Below are positions 48,986-61,455 of a DNA stretch of 64,000 nucleotides, piece by piece. The translations under genes were made by a program, and so were the position numbers. Numbering within the stretch: the stretch's first letter is position 1; every line of letters begins with the position of its first letter. The notes under the pieces are model-generated. The model saw only the letters and a list, made by a program, of their open reading frames with translations, had not been told where the DNA came from and ran no database searches. Source of the stretch: Sorghum bicolor (lineage: Eukaryota; Streptophyta; Magnoliopsida; Poales; Poaceae); NCBI RefSeq assembly GCF_000003195.3, contig NC_012873.2, forward strand, positions 68,085,615 through 68,149,614, in the 5' to 3' direction.

Positions 48986-49737
48986 TATTCTAGAAGGGAA
49001 AGGGATACGATACGCCACTTGCAGCAGAAGCTCCTCCTCCACACGGACGGTGGGGCTGGGGAGCTGGACGACGATCGACGGGCAGTGGCGAGAGGTGGCG
49101 GTGGTCAGCACGGGCACTGGGGAGCTCCAGCACCAGCAGCCTCCAGGCTCCAGTGGGGGATGTTGGGGGATAGCAGCTTTATCTTGAGATGACAGGTGTG
49201 CAGCGTACAGTGTACTAGCTACAACGGGAACGGGACATGGGTCATCGGCCTCGGAAAACGAAACGAAAACTGGGCGGACTGCCGTGCCGGCTCAGGCCTC
49301 TGTCTTCCCTCTCCTCACCTCTCACGTCCACCTCTCTATCTCATCCGCTGCAATCCGCGACGTGAGAGAGAGAGAGAGAGAGAGGGGAGAAACGAGTGGA
49401 CCAACTTTGATTTGCTTGCTGCTTGCTTCCCCATCTGTGTGCACGCTTTTTGACGCAAGATCGGACAGGATATCACTCTTGAGCTCTCTCTTTCAGTTCT
49501 AGGGGACTTATTATTAGGCCTTCTTTGGTAGGGCTCGGCTCGTCCCAAGGATGCTCTCCTCCTCCTTAATAACTTTTTATTAGTACAATAAGACTCTGAT
49601 TAGTATGTTCTGCAAGTGTCTCGCGATGGCAGAGGAGGATACAACAAGTCAGTCCTTTTTCATCAGATGGCGGCATGGACCTTTGCTTTGCACACCTTGA
49701 GCAGTGCAAAGCAGAGCTAATGGATGATGAAAAATAA
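48986..49737. other. PPT leader/promoter and upstream flank
   Basis: GC-rich DNA to about 49190 is the probable PPT leader and promoter, with a GA microsatellite at 49364-49385. Beyond that no gene is visible. Open frames on both strands in the GC-rich part are shadows of the transit-peptide exon or low-complexity sequence. Confidence 0.5.
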
Positions 49738-49980
49738 GGCCCTGTTTACTTCCATTTTTTTTAAAAAAAATAGGAATAGTAGCACTTTCGTTTGTATTTA
49801 ACAAATATTGTCCGGTTATAAACTAACCAGGCTCAAAAGATTCGTCTTGTTAATTCCGACAAAACTGTGCAATTAATTTTTATTTTCATCTATATTTAAT
49901 ATTCTATGCATACATCTAAAGATTCGATGTGACAGGAAATCTAAAAAATTTTACAAAATTTTTGGGAACTAAACAAGACC
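49738..49980. mobile_element. Tourist-like MITE, copy 5
   Basis: A 243-bp element starting GGCCCTGTTTACTTCC and ending GGGAACTAAACAAGACC, flanked by TAA on both sides (49735-49737 and 49981-49983). Interior blocks GTATTTAACAAATATTGTCC and CTCAAAAGATTCGTCTTG link it to the other Tourist-like copies here, in inverted orientation. The right-hand TAA is also the left flank of the next element. Confidence 0.9.
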
Positions 49981-49983
49981 TAA

Positions 49984-50349
49984 GAGCAACTCCAACAGTT
50001 TTGCAAATAGGTTTGGCATTCTTGTTTTTTTGCCAAAACTCTCAAAATCTTCTATCCAACAGTTTGGCAATTGGGTTTGACATTTATAGCAAGTTGGCAA
50101 ATTCTCCTCCTATCTTGGCATTTATGCACACCTAGAATAGGCTTGGCATTCTGCATGCACGCGCTTTTATAGCAAGCTGACAACCTGATACTTCTTTGTT
50201 GATCTTCATAATTAGTAGAATTTTGTTTTTGCCAAGTCAAAATTGTCAAACACTTGGAGATGTCATTTTTGTTTTCTCCCCATATCATTTTGGAGTTGGC
50301 AAATAACAACATTTGCCAAACAAGATTTGCAAAACTGTTGGAGTTGCTC
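49984..50349. mobile_element. Second MITE family with 25-bp perfect inverted ends
   Basis: A 366-bp element whose left end begins GAGCAACTCCAACAGTTTTG and whose right end is its exact complement for 25 bases. TAA flanks it on both sides (49981-49983 and 50350-50352), consistent with PIF/Harbinger-type insertion. The interior has repeated TTGGCA/TGCCAA motifs. The perfect ends suggest a recent insertion. It abuts the previous MITE through one shared TAA. Confidence 0.9.
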
Positions 50350-50743
50350 TAAGACTACTAGCTCAAAACTCGAGTGCTAGCAGCCTAGCAATCAGCAGCA
50401 GCCAAACGTTTCCTTTCCTCTTGGTTATATGAAATCTATTACACAGCATGGTGTACAATATTCAGCAGCAGCAGCAGCAGCATTGTATGTAAATTAATTT
50501 AAGGAGCAAACCTATGCTTTCCCACAATGAAGCCTGGAGAAATGGAATTTGAATAACAAGCTGGATCTACTTTTCATGTAAGAATCGAAAAAAATATATC
50601 CAGCAAGATACGTACACACACAGGTCAAGAAAATTGGCGGACACTGGGCATGCCCAAAAACAAAAACCTGCTGTTACAGTATCTTAAGATCCATGCACGC
50701 ACTATTTTCAAAACCTGAAGCAAAATAGGCTGTGCCAAAAGAG
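50350..50743. other. RPN5 3' flank
   Basis: No gene. It contains a short CAG run (about 50464-50482) and then probable RPN5 3' UTR. Confidence 0.5.
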
Positions 50744-53700
50744 TTAAACTTTCAACACCGCCTTGTGGATCATGGTCTCTTTATGTATTTCGTGACAGCT
50801 CTTCTCAACAAGGTCCAGAAGCCTTTCAAGGTTCGTAGCCCATGAGTTCAGTGTGCCATTGCTGTCTTGGCTTGTCTGGAAGCTGACAACTCCCATCGGC
50901 CTGTCGATCTTTGCAATCAGAGCTTTTGAGTTAACCATGTCTGAGAGATGCTTCTCTGCCTCCTGAATGAAAGAGTAATGTGTAGGGGCAGTTAGATATC
51001 TCAGCTCAGGTGATTGTCATCTACTTACTGGGTTTAAACACAAGATGCCACAGTTGGCATCACAAATAAAATACAATAACATGCAAAGGTGAAAAATACA
51101 AACCTGCAAAGTCAGGCAAAGAAGATCGGCAAGCCTCTTGAGGGTAACCCTTGCATAGTACTTGGACACAACCAAGATATTCTGAAGAGAGCAACAAGTC
51201 AGATTCAATGGACAAGCATGAAGCTAGAGCAAAATAATCATAATTATAGACCAAACACAAAGTATGCAATACATGTTCGATGATCCTCAGTTTCAAATCT
51301 TCTGAAGCTTTGGCACCCAAAGCTCCCCCGAGAAGATTCTCCTCTTTCTCATATTCCTCCTTGAAGAATTCCCACAAATTTGTCCACTGTATCACCTCCA
51401 TGGTGACCAGCTGCTTCAGCAATAACCTTTTTTCCCCACCACATCACAACAGCAAAAGAAAAAAAAAGGTGATCATTGAGATAAGCCCGCCTGGAGTTAT
51501 TAGAGTTAGATCAATTTTGCAAACATACAAATTTACCTGAAATTTGGGATTTCTGAAAGGTTTTTATCCTCTAGTGTAGCATTGAGAAGGCTCGATTGCA
51601 TAGGATCATGAGGTGCTAGCACCAAGTACCAACAGATCTTCCTAAGAATCTGCAAAGGAATTAAGGTAGTCAGATAATTGAGGGATTGGCGGATGGGTGC
51701 CAGGGGGAGTGTATACACATGTTGAGAGAGAGAGAGTACCGGTATCCACTTTGTTGGATCCTCTTTAATTGCTGGAATATCATAAATAGCCTTGTAACAA
51801 CGGCAGATTTCCAAGTAATCATTGTTGTGAGAATAATATCTGTGAAGAGACAACGATTAATTATGGTTGGCTCCAATATAAAATGTCACTGTAAACCATA
51901 GCGTTAAATAGAACAAAGAGATTAGCGGTTCCAGAGGTAGTCAGGTAGACGAGCTAATAATGACAATTGACAATCAAATAGCAGGCCAGTAGTACATTAA
52001 TCTAATTGAGATTGAGAAGCATAACATACCGAATCATCAGTTCGTAGTAGATGCGCTTCAATTCTAGGAGGGAAGGAATATCTGCAGGAGCATCCTGAAC
52101 AATATTGTCACCTTCCTTTGGTTTCTTTTTTTCCTTTGATGGATCTGCATCAAATACTCTAGTACTGATTTTCCTTGATAAAATTTGTGCTCTGACATAA
52201 TCTTGCCGATCTAGGCATAGCCGGACCTGTGACAACGACAATAGTAAGTTTTGCATGAATAAGCATTTTAGTAAGAATACAAAATATTAAAATAATAGGT
52301 TGGCATAATACCTGCTCAAGAATGAAAGCAATTTTCTCCGTCTTTGCCATAGAGCCAAATGTTTCAACCTGATAAATAATAGTGAGAACTGAGGAACAGT
52401 ACTAAAGAATGACAGAAACATTGCCCCAGAATATGCAAGTACACATGTTCTCAATTCTAGTGAAGTGCAAACTTACAGCAACTTCTTGCATCAAATCAGC
52501 AGCCTCGTCAATCTGTCCCTGCTCCTCTTTGATTTTTGCAAGTCTTTTGATCAACCTTGCTCTCTCTATCTCAACATAAATCTGTAGATGAACGACTGTG
52601 AGATTACACACATAAAAACAATGAATCTTAAAAGGAACAATCATCAATATGGGAAAAATCTCACTTTGCCAGCAGAGACGCTGCTCAGTGTTTTGATTAG
52701 CTCAATACGTGTGTCAATGTCTGGTGTCAAATCAATGTAGTCCATTGCTTTCTGAACCATAGCAGTAATGGCCTGCAATAAACAGAAGTGACAGCAATAT
52801 AAGTGTATAGTAAACAAAACAGTAGCAAGTGAGATACATATAGTGTTCCATTCGATATGTTTTTCAATTGATAAGTAAACAAATAGACAAATATGACTTA
52901 TGAATCTGCAAAAAAACATGATAACAGCTGGAGCGAGTAATGCTCTGGTGGCTCCGTTTGAAAGGATGTAAAGAACTACTTATACTTAAATACATTGATC
53001 GACAATGCTCTGCTCATGGGCAAACCATTGCTCGAGATGGTTGTGCATAGGACTTAAAAACTGGCAACTGCATGTCCAAGCAGCTAAAGATCAAAGCAAA
53101 ATGCTGCAGAATAAACATTGCACATTGTGGTTGTTCAACGATGGATAGGACCAATGCAAAATACTTCATAAGTGCAACTACTCGCTGGTGCTAAGAAAAT
53201 GAGTAGTCTAACTAACAACCAAATGGATAACAGTTCAAGAGAATTGCATTAGCATACATCTAAACATCACTATGGCCATGAATGAGAGCGTTCAGATTGC
53301 ACACATAGTGCATCCCTAAGACATGTAAAACAAAAACAATAAGCGAAGCATGCGGATGCTTCATATTCAATGCGGAAGAATGCTGAGAGTCGTTGCATCT
53401 AAAGAAAAACCAGTCAGTATTGTTGAGCAGAACCATATCAAAAGACAAAATCACAAAATATTCTCAAAGTCAATGGTTGCTGCAAGTAGTAACCGTGTTT
53501 AAAGTAAGATAACATGTATTCCTAATGTTCTTAATAATCACAACTGCAAGAATTATTTATTGGATGAATAAACCATACTTCCTCCTACCACTATAATGGT
53601 TCATACAGGCAACTTCGATTCAGAAAGCTTTCTCAAGTACAGCTTCTGTTACCAGACAGGAGTTCTACAGATGTTTGGGTCAATACCACGAAACAATAGC

Positions 53701-54297
53701 TAGAGTCAACACCAAAAGTACAACAAAGTTACAGTAGTAAAATACTTCGTTACCCACTTCAATCACACGTTATTCTGCGAGAATTTGATGTTTAGAGGCC
53801 ACTCTGCCTTTGTACAAGCAAAACTGATTACTAAAGCACCTCTAAAGGAGTATAGGGTCTCATACACATATACTAGTTACAAAAACCAATCGAAGATGTA
53901 AGAGCAAGCCGTGAATTCTGAGAGCCGAACCTGCTTAAGCTGGCCTCTCCTCTTAGAGAGGAGAACGATCTGGTCGTTTAGCGTCTTCCACGCGCCGGCC
54001 TTGTAGCAGAGCTCAACGATGTCGATGACGGCCTTCCTAGTGCCGGCGACATCTCCGGCCAGCCTCATCTGCTTCTCGACATTCAGGAGCGACTCTATCG
54101 CCGCATCGAGGTTGGTACTGTCGCCCTCCTGCACTCATCCAGCAAGAGCAGAGTCAGACCGCGAGGTAGCAGATAAATCGGCGCGAGATTGAAACCCTAG
54201 GCGGGGAGGGCGCGGCCGGCCCAAACACTAAGAAGCGGGGTGGAGCGCGGACGGACGAGATGCAGGTGGGGGAGGAGGCCGGCGGGGGGCTCACCAT
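50744..54297 (-). CDS. RPN5: 26S proteasome lid subunit RPN5 (PSMD12)
   Basis: A minus-strand gene of about ten exons encoding roughly 440 aa. The ATG (54295-54297) stands alone at the end of exon 1; a 166-bp intron separates it from exon 2 (53931-54128), which starts [20 protein letters not shown]. Later exons give [110 protein letters not shown], the PCI-domain stretch [17 protein letters not shown] and [20 protein letters not shown]. These match RPN5, a helical-repeat plus PCI scaffold of the 19S regulatory-particle lid that contacts other lid subunits and the 20S core. The intron before exon 2 is short, and the next (52776-53930) is large but featureless. The gene starts about 300 bp from the probable leader of a divergent O-fucosyltransferase gene. 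Confidence 0.96.
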
Positions 54298-54600
54298 GGC
54301 CGGAATCGCGGGGAAGCTGCGGAGGAGGAGACGGTGAGGCGGCGAGGAGATCGATCTGTTGGGCTGCTTCGCTTTGCTTTTTTTTGGGGGGGGGGGGGGG
54401 GGGGGACCCTCCACGGTAAAATCACGCCGACATGTGGGACCGCTCCGTCATTTGCAGGCTTGGGCCGTGTGGTCTGGTCACACTAGCCACTTCCACTCTC
54501 ACGGGCTCACCCACCCACCACCGTCCTCCACTCCTCCTCCCTCCTTCCCCCGCGCCGATCACGCCACGCCCGCCTGCGTCCATCCAGATCAGGCGCCGCG
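54298..54600. promoter_or_regulatory. Putative bidirectional promoter, RPN5 / O-fucosyltransferase
   Basis: This GC-rich interval lies between the RPN5 start exon (minus) and the probable non-coding first exon of the plus-strand gene. It includes a T8-G20 homopolymer block at 54378-54405. No TATA box is evident. The leader of the plus gene seems to end at a GT donor at 54720, leaving an intron of about 0.9 kb before its first coding exon. Confidence 0.5.
54378..54405 (+). repeat. T8-G20 homopolymer block
   Basis: Eight T followed by twenty uninterrupted G, read directly. A G20 run can form a G-quadruplex on the plus strand and is hard to sequence accurately, so the true length may differ. 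Confidence 0.85.
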
Positions 54601-55666
54601 CCTCCGCCCCCACTGCCCGCGTCGCCGCGCTACTCGGGGCCGCCCTAGGGCTAGGGGCGGGGATCCGCTCGCCCCGTTCGCCGGCCGCGTGGATCGATTC
54701 GCACCAACTCCTCTTCTCGGTAAGGAAACCCACCCTCCCTCCTGGTCCTGGGCTGGCTGGCACATAGAACCCCAGCCCCTGCACTCATGCTGAGATTCGA
54801 TTTCGACTGCGCCGCTATAGCAGTTTGTTCCCGCGAGCTTTTCTCGCCGCCAAACTTTGCTCCACCGCCCTGCATTTGGCATCTATCTACATACGGTTTG
54901 CGGGACGCGTTAGCTGTGCCTGTGTTGGTGGATTGGATTGAAGGGTGGTGGGCGGGCAACTGGACTAGTGTGCGGTGGCTATTGACGTTCTATACCAATT
55001 TAGTAGTAGTTAATTAACAGCTCGTAGTCGTAGAACACACATCGACCGCCTTCCTTCCGGTAGTTGATTGTTTCTCGGCTTTCCTGGGCTTGTTCCAGCC
55101 AGTTGGCAGCGTTGGGGCTTTACTCAACTTGATTGAACACTTGATGATTGTATAGTAGTAGTAGTAGTGGCCTAGCTCACTGAGCCATATGAGACTGGGT
55201 TACCCCACACATAAGCATGCTGCACTGAGGCTGTAGTTGCTCAGGATCGCCTTGGTCTCGTGCTTTCCACCAAAACCCACCAAGTTGTCTAACCTGGATC
55301 CAAGATTGACAGATCCTTCTAGATATGCTTCTCCTGCTGCGAGTATCTGGTGTGTGCTCTTAGTGCTGTGTGAGGTGCCCTGCACGCAAGGAGCTGCCTA
55401 GATTGGGCACTGTTTTGGGTTGGTTGAGGCAGGTCGTGCTGCTATGTTGTTTTTGTGAGATTCTGGATTTTGTTTTTTCTTTCTGGTTAGCTCTTTTGCT
55501 GCTACTTTGTAGTGGTTATTATTTTGCACACCCATAGGTTCTTTGCTAAATGTGCTCAACTGTGCCCTTTTTTCACTTGTGATTTGTTGGCACCTGATAT
55601 AGCTCTGTGGAGATGTCTAAGAGTTACCTTTTCACCAGGATTTGGAGGCTAGAGTAATGAAATAAA

Positions 55667-58600
55667 ATGCTGCTCAAAAGCAAGTTTAAGTTGGCCACAG
55701 CCATTGGCATCGTGCTGTCGATGCTATCGCTGCTCGTGCACCTTTTTCTTGCTAATTATTCAGCTGGGGGCATTACAAACTACAGCATGCACATGGACGA
55801 TGTCCTTCCATTTGGACAGGTAATTCAAATGCTCTGGCCATGTCACAGTATCAATTCTCAAATTTCCTGAGTTTTATAATGAAGGAATTTGTGTTTACTG
55901 AGGTTATGTTGGACACCTATTTTCACTGCAATTGTTGATTATATGTCTAACATCTTTTTCTATGCTTCTTGGTTTTTTGGCAGAGGCCTCGACCACGGAG
56001 ACTGTGGGGTCCATTGATCCCACTTGATCACTTGCATCCTTTTGCGAAACCTAGTAAATCATATGCTGGTAAACTGATCTTAAACTGGCACCTACTTTAT
56101 TAGTATTTTCATTGTTACATCTTCTGTACAACTAGTCATTTGGTTACTTTAGACACTGAGTGAAAAGCTATATGTGCATTTGTATTTCTTTTTGAACAAA
56201 CCATTTGTGTATAAGAAATGTCCCAAAAGATACATGCATATAGTAGTGATATTCTATCATGCTACCTGTCTTTGATTTTTTCCAACATGTTTTTGACATA
56301 TATAAATATCAGTGCTCAGACTAAAATGGGCACGAACGCACCCAGGTGCACTCTTACTCGGCATTGCATAACTTATATTTTCCAGACATTGAATATGCTA
56401 GCATTCTTCATTAGTTTCTACATTTTGTCTTATGTTAAGATTCATTCAGAATGATAATTAAATATTCTATATTTTCCCAACATTGGAACCATTAGTGTTA
56501 GGTTGTTGACCTTAGAATGTTTCTTAATGTGATTTCTGCACAATAATGTGGATAATTCTATTGCCACACTTCACTATAATTACTACATCCTTATCCCATT
56601 TTATGAAGTGTTAGATTACCTGAAATGCTATGATTTATATACTCAGCATCAAACCATTTTACGATATAACTAAACCTTGATAAATCTTTCTGATTACCTT
56701 ATTGCAGCTCCCAGTAAGCATAATGGTTTTATTTATGCAAAGATATATGGTGGATTTGAGAAGATACAGTCTTCAGTAAGTTTTCTTGTGTAATGTGTAA
56801 AGGGTCCTTGTACGTGTTATCACTGTAATAGGATCATGACATTGTTTCCTTTATTAGATCTGTGATCTTGTTGCCGTCGCCAGGCTATTAAATGCCACTC
56901 TGGTTATTCCTGAGATACAAGCAACAACTCGTGCAAAAGGCATCAGGTTGCTTTGCCCTTCCTCATTCTGAAATTCATTATGGTAGTTGTCTATTCCTTA
57001 TGCTTTTTTTCTGCTCAATCTCTAAAATATAGCATTTCCTCCGTTCCAACTTGCAGTCCGAAGTTTAAAAGCTTTTCTTATCTATACGATGAAGATCATT
57101 TCATACATGCACTTTCCAGTGATGTGGTTATTGTGCATGGCTTGCCAAAGGATCTCAGAGAGGCTAGGAAAAGGATAAAATTTCCTACAGTATCTCCTAG
57201 GAATTCTGCTACTCCAGAATACTACATCAAAGAAGTATTACCCAGACTTGTAAAATCAAAAGTTCTTGGGATAATTGTTAATGGAGGTAATTGTCTTCAG
57301 GTATCCTCCACGCCCATGCTTAATCTGTTTTCTTTTTCATTCTTTGGTCAATGTGAAGTTAGAGCCTTTTTATATGGTTTTCTGCAGTCAATTCTCCCTT
57401 CAAGCTTGGAGGAATTTCAGAAGCTTAGATGTAGGGTAGCTTTCCATGCTCTAAGGTTGCGCCCTCAAATTCAGGCTCTTGGGAGCCAAATAGTAGGAAG
57501 GTGAGGCTTCCCGCCTTTGCCATTGATCCACTTACCCTTTCTTTGTGGTTCGTTGATCAGTTGTAGATTTATCATTTATGTTCCATGCCCTATGCATCAT
57601 CAATTAATGCAAAGAAACTAGTAATCCTTCCATTCCAAATTGTAAGTCGTTCTAGCTTTTCTAGATACATGGTTTCTGTTACACACCTAAATATCTATTA
57701 GGTCTAGATTCATAGCTAGTGAAAGCTATGTATCTAGAAAAGCCAGAACAACTTACAATTTGGAATGGAGGGAGTATTTCAGTTGTGATGCCTCAGTGGC
57801 GTTAATCCGCAATTCAAGTTGACTTCCTTGTACACACTAAGAAGAAAGATGGCACTTTAATCAATTGTAATGTTTCCTTGTATGGGTTGCTTTCTCTGGA
57901 GTGAGAATGCTGTTTTAAACTATGTAAAGTTGAAATCTTACCCCTTCAGAGTATGCTAATTATAGGAGCTGAAGGGTTTCTTTACTCATTATTAATTATT
58001 TTTCCTTTAGTGTGGCTTTTTGTTCTCGTAAGTCATAACTCCAGAATAATTTGTATAGGTTGCGAGCATCTGGCCGTCCTTATGTGGCCTATCACCCAGG
58101 ACTGCTTAGGGATACTCTAGCTTTTCATGGTTGCGCTGAACTGTTCCAGGTTTGTATGATTACAATTATTGTGTTCCAATACTATCTACTGATTTTTGTT
58201 TGACTGGTTGTTAATTTTATCATCTCTAGGATATTCATACAGAGCTTATTCAGCATAGAAGGAATCAGATGATTAAACGAGGAACAGTAAAGGAGCAGCT
58301 AACAGTTGATTCAGTGGCCAGGAAGATGGCTGGTTTGTGTCCACTCATGCCAGAAGAGGTGAGTTTGCTTATAACAGTCTTGTATGTTTGCTCACTAAAT
58401 CTGGATGCAACTTTTGCATGTTTATTAATAGTAGGTAAGCTGGTGTTATGTTACTGCTCTGCAACAAGAGAATTCACATAGAAGAAATCTGAGGCTGACA
58501 AAATATAAGCAACCAAACAAAAGAAAACTAGATGATAATTTTCCTTTATCATGTGGACAAAACCTTCGGAATATGAACTTCTTGTTTTGCTTTTAAGCAT

Positions 58601-60134
58601 CATTGTTTGTACTTATCCAATCATTATGAAAATCAAGCTCAAGACAAAGAAGTTTAAAGAAAGAAAGTTAGCTAGAAGACTTCGTCTCTTCTTTCTATTC
58701 CTTGGTGCTGTGGCACACATTGAGCTGCACGATATAATCTGCTTAATACTATGCCTGATTTACCATACCAGTTGATTGCTAATGCTGTGATGTAAACAAT
58801 CCTGTGTTTCCAGGTTGGACTTCTACTTCAAGCATTAGGTTACCCACCAACTACAATAATATTCTTGGCTGGTTCCGAGACTTTTGGTGGACAAAGAATG
58901 CTTATTCCTCTACGAGCTATGTTTGCTAACCTAGTTGATCGGACTTCATTATGTAGTCAGAGGGAGCTGCTTGATTTAGTTGGGCCAGAAGATCCTCTAA
59001 CCCCAGATTTGCCGCAGCCTCCACCTCCCAAAAGTGAAAAACAACTCACTGAAGAATGGAAGAGAGCAGGGCCTCGTCCAAGACCTCTGCCTCCACCTCC
59101 TGCAAGGCCATTCTATGCACATGAGAAAGAAGGCTGGTATGGTTGGATTGGTGAGAATGACACAGAACCGGATGCTTCACTGATTGAGTTCAGGAGGCAA
59201 GCACACCGGTTGCTCTGGGATGCACTTGATTATTTTGTTTCTGTTGAAGCTGATGCCTTCTTCCCTGGGTTTCACAATGATGGGAGTGGTTGGCCAGACT
59301 ACTCAAATTTGGTCATGGGGCACCGGTTATACAAAACACCTTCCGGTATAACCTACAGGCCTGACAGGTACAGAGCTATTATATTTTTATGGTTGCATAC
59401 TTTTTGTACAGCTTAGAACAGTTTTTCTTATCTTCAGCCATTAAAAATGCATTTAATATTTGCTAAATTGCAAAGGAAAAAAAATTGTAACTGACATTAG
59501 TGGTAGTAAAGTAGCCTTCAGGGTGCAAGTGGATAATGGTTAAACTTGGAACAAACACAGCTATGTTAAGTGTAAGACATCAAAGTTACTGTATTGTCCA
59601 GTAGTATATTGTGGGTCAAGTATAATAACCTTTTGACAGTTATCCACTTGCTATGTAGTTTTGCATGATGATAATTTCCTTTCATTTTGAACCAACAGAA
59701 AGATTATTGCTGCGCTGTTTGAAGATGTTAATGATCATCGGTATCATCCACCGCGGAATTGGACGATTGCTGCACGTGAGCACCTCAACAGGAGTGCAAG
59801 TGTGGAAGGCATCGTGTCATCAGCTATGTTGTCAAGACCTGTATCTTTTCTCGCCCACCCTTTGCCAGAGTGCTCTTGCAGAACGCCAAAGTCACCTGGT
59901 GTTCAACCGGTGAAAGACAGCAATGGCAGATTCCTATTTGGAGGTGAGGAAGAGTGTCCTGATTGGATGGCACGCAGCCTTGCAACAGCGTCTGCCAGGA
60001 ATAATGAACCTCAAAATGAGGACTATGAGGATGAGTTGCCTGAAGATGGCTCTAGATCAGACACACAGGAATCTGACAGAACTGACTCGAATAAATCTTC
60101 GGAGCAAGATGAAGAGATGGATCCGGATGATTAG
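55667..60134 (+). CDS. O-fucosyltransferase family protein (plant GT65R/DUF246 type)
   Basis: About ten exons give roughly 650 aa. Exon 1 (from 55667) encodes a type II signal anchor: MLLKSKFKLATAIGIVLSML with a hydrophobic core to about residue 29. Then RPRPRRLWGPLIPLDHLHPF, HNGFIYAKIYGGFEKIQSS and ICDLVAVARLLNATLVIPEI follow. The family region continues with SYLYDEDHFIHALSSDVVIV and VAFHALRLRPQIQALGSQIV, then VGLLLQALGYPPTTIIFLAG and GSETFGGQRMLIPLRAMFAN. A Pro-rich loop follows, then FFPGFHNDGSGWPDYSNLVM. The last exon adds a Ser/Asp/Glu-rich acidic tail (EDELPEDGSRSD). The fold is that of plant Golgi O-fucosyltransferases, with known members acting in cell adhesion and pectin-related processes; the acceptor here is not known. 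A Stowaway MITE lies in an intron at 57624. The acidic tail of about 75 residues is longer than I expect for the family. Confidence 0.92.
57624..57774. mobile_element. Stowaway-type MITE in O-fucosyltransferase intron
   Basis: A 151-bp near-palindrome. The left arm starts ATCCTTCCATTCCAAATTG, and the complement of the right end is CTCCCTCCATTCCAAATTG, so long inverted arms (about 50 bases with a few mismatches) can fold on themselves. TA flanks both ends (57622-57623 and 57775-57776). CTCCCTCC-type ends with a TA duplication mark Tc1/mariner-Stowaway MITEs. Confidence 0.88.
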
Positions 60135-60856
60135 AGAGATGTGTGGAGCATGGATTTATGGCACACCTTTTAACTGCTACCAGCTCCAGGCTACTCAAGC
60201 AAGAAAAGCATACACTCAGGACTTCCTGGACCAGCAGGAATCATCTTGCATTGCAGCAGCGCATCAGCATCTGGAGTAGCCCCAGGATGACAAGGTCATC
60301 CAGCGTGGGAGCTTGCCTGGATCGTACTCGGTATACAACCAGGCTTGAATACGAAACTAACACTTTGGTTCTCTTCTTCCTTCACGTCTTACTCATTTTT
60401 TTGTTTATTACATTTTTGTGGGTACAGCCCAAAGAAATTGTTTCTGTACAAATGTCTTAACTGGGAACGCATTATTTTTTGAGTGAGTTTGATATCTAGC
60501 ATTTATGAGGTAATGAGATTGGCTTATGGTGGACAGATGTGCACCTGTAAAATACAGGACAGGCATTGCCGTTTTGTCCCACGCAATTGATGTGTGAGTT
60601 TTGTTGTCCCACGCAATTGATGTGTAAGTTTTGTTGATCGCTGAGGAGCGTGTTTATGAAGTTGGTACTTCTGCATGACTTGTGCTATGAATCAGAAAAT
60701 CACTTATATCTATTTTGGCTACACGAAAAGTTTGTGTTTCACATGAAATCTGCTCAAAAAAAATTAGAATGAAAATGACGGATCAGCAATGATCATCTGA
60801 CCATGTCAGATCCAACGGTGGATAATTTCTCTCTCAGATGTATTTGAAGCACTTTT
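60135..60856. other. O-fucosyltransferase 3' UTR and flank, with a 30-bp tandem repeat
   Basis: Probable 3' UTR of the upstream gene. Within it are two 30-bp tandem units at 60574-60603 and 60604-60633, each reading TTGTCCCACGCAATTGATGT then GTGAG or GTAAG and TTTTG. No other gene is seen. Confidence 0.55.
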
Positions 60857-61258
60857 GTTGCATATTGTTCATATATATTGTTGTCACGAACAGTGGAATC
60901 GATGGTCAGGCAAGAAAGAGTCTGAATTCTCTCATCATCCTAGGTGCTTGGTCTATTTGGAACCACGTAATAGATGTGTGTTTGATGGAATTCAGCCTAG
61001 TCTTAGCAGAGTTTTGGCTTTGGTTACGGATGAACTTCATTTCTGGAGTCTGGCTAGAGCTCGAGGAGTTTCCCATCTCCTTGCTCTAGGGCCAACCAAT
61101 GGGTGATTTCTCCTACTTACTGGTCAAGGGTCAGGACTTTGTCTAGAGAGCGTTAGTTTGTACTCTGTAGTGTGTTGAGGCGTGTTTAGTGTTGTAATGG
61201 GGTCCTTAACCCCCGTTTTTCTTCTTTATAAAATGATACGTAGCTCTCAGAAAAAAAA
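60857..61258 (+). mobile_element. LINE (L1-type) 3' tail, 5'-truncated
   Basis: The plus strand encodes a decayed end of an L1-type ORF2: SLNSLIILGAWSIWNH in one frame and NRCVFDGIQPSLSRVLAL in the neighbouring frame. This is the Trp-rich C-terminal motif common in plant LINEs. A non-coding tail follows, with TTCTTTATAAAATGATACGT, and ends in an A run at 61251-61258. Truncation at the 5' side and an A tail fit target-primed reverse transcription. The left boundary is approximate, and TGTTGC occurs near both edges as a possible short target duplication. Confidence 0.75.
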
Positions 61259-61455
61259 ATGTTGCTCCAATAAAAACATGTGGATAATATCAGGATGCAA
61301 ACACACAAACGATCACAAAGCTCCCTTCTCACACAAGATCCAGATTTTTTTTCCATAAAATTAAGTCCAGAATATTGAAAAGGAATAACACAAGATACAG
61401 TAGCCAAAAAAAAACATTTTATTGCATGACTCCACAATAATTTGCTCTATAAATA

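Noticed and set aside
48986..49117. Upstream ATG extension of PPT
   Set aside because: The extension lacks transit-peptide character and the family starts at the MQSAAA site.
60838..61106. Two overlapping 83-residue frames as a small gene
   Set aside because: Together they read as one frame-broken LINE ORF2 C-terminus followed by an A-tailed end.
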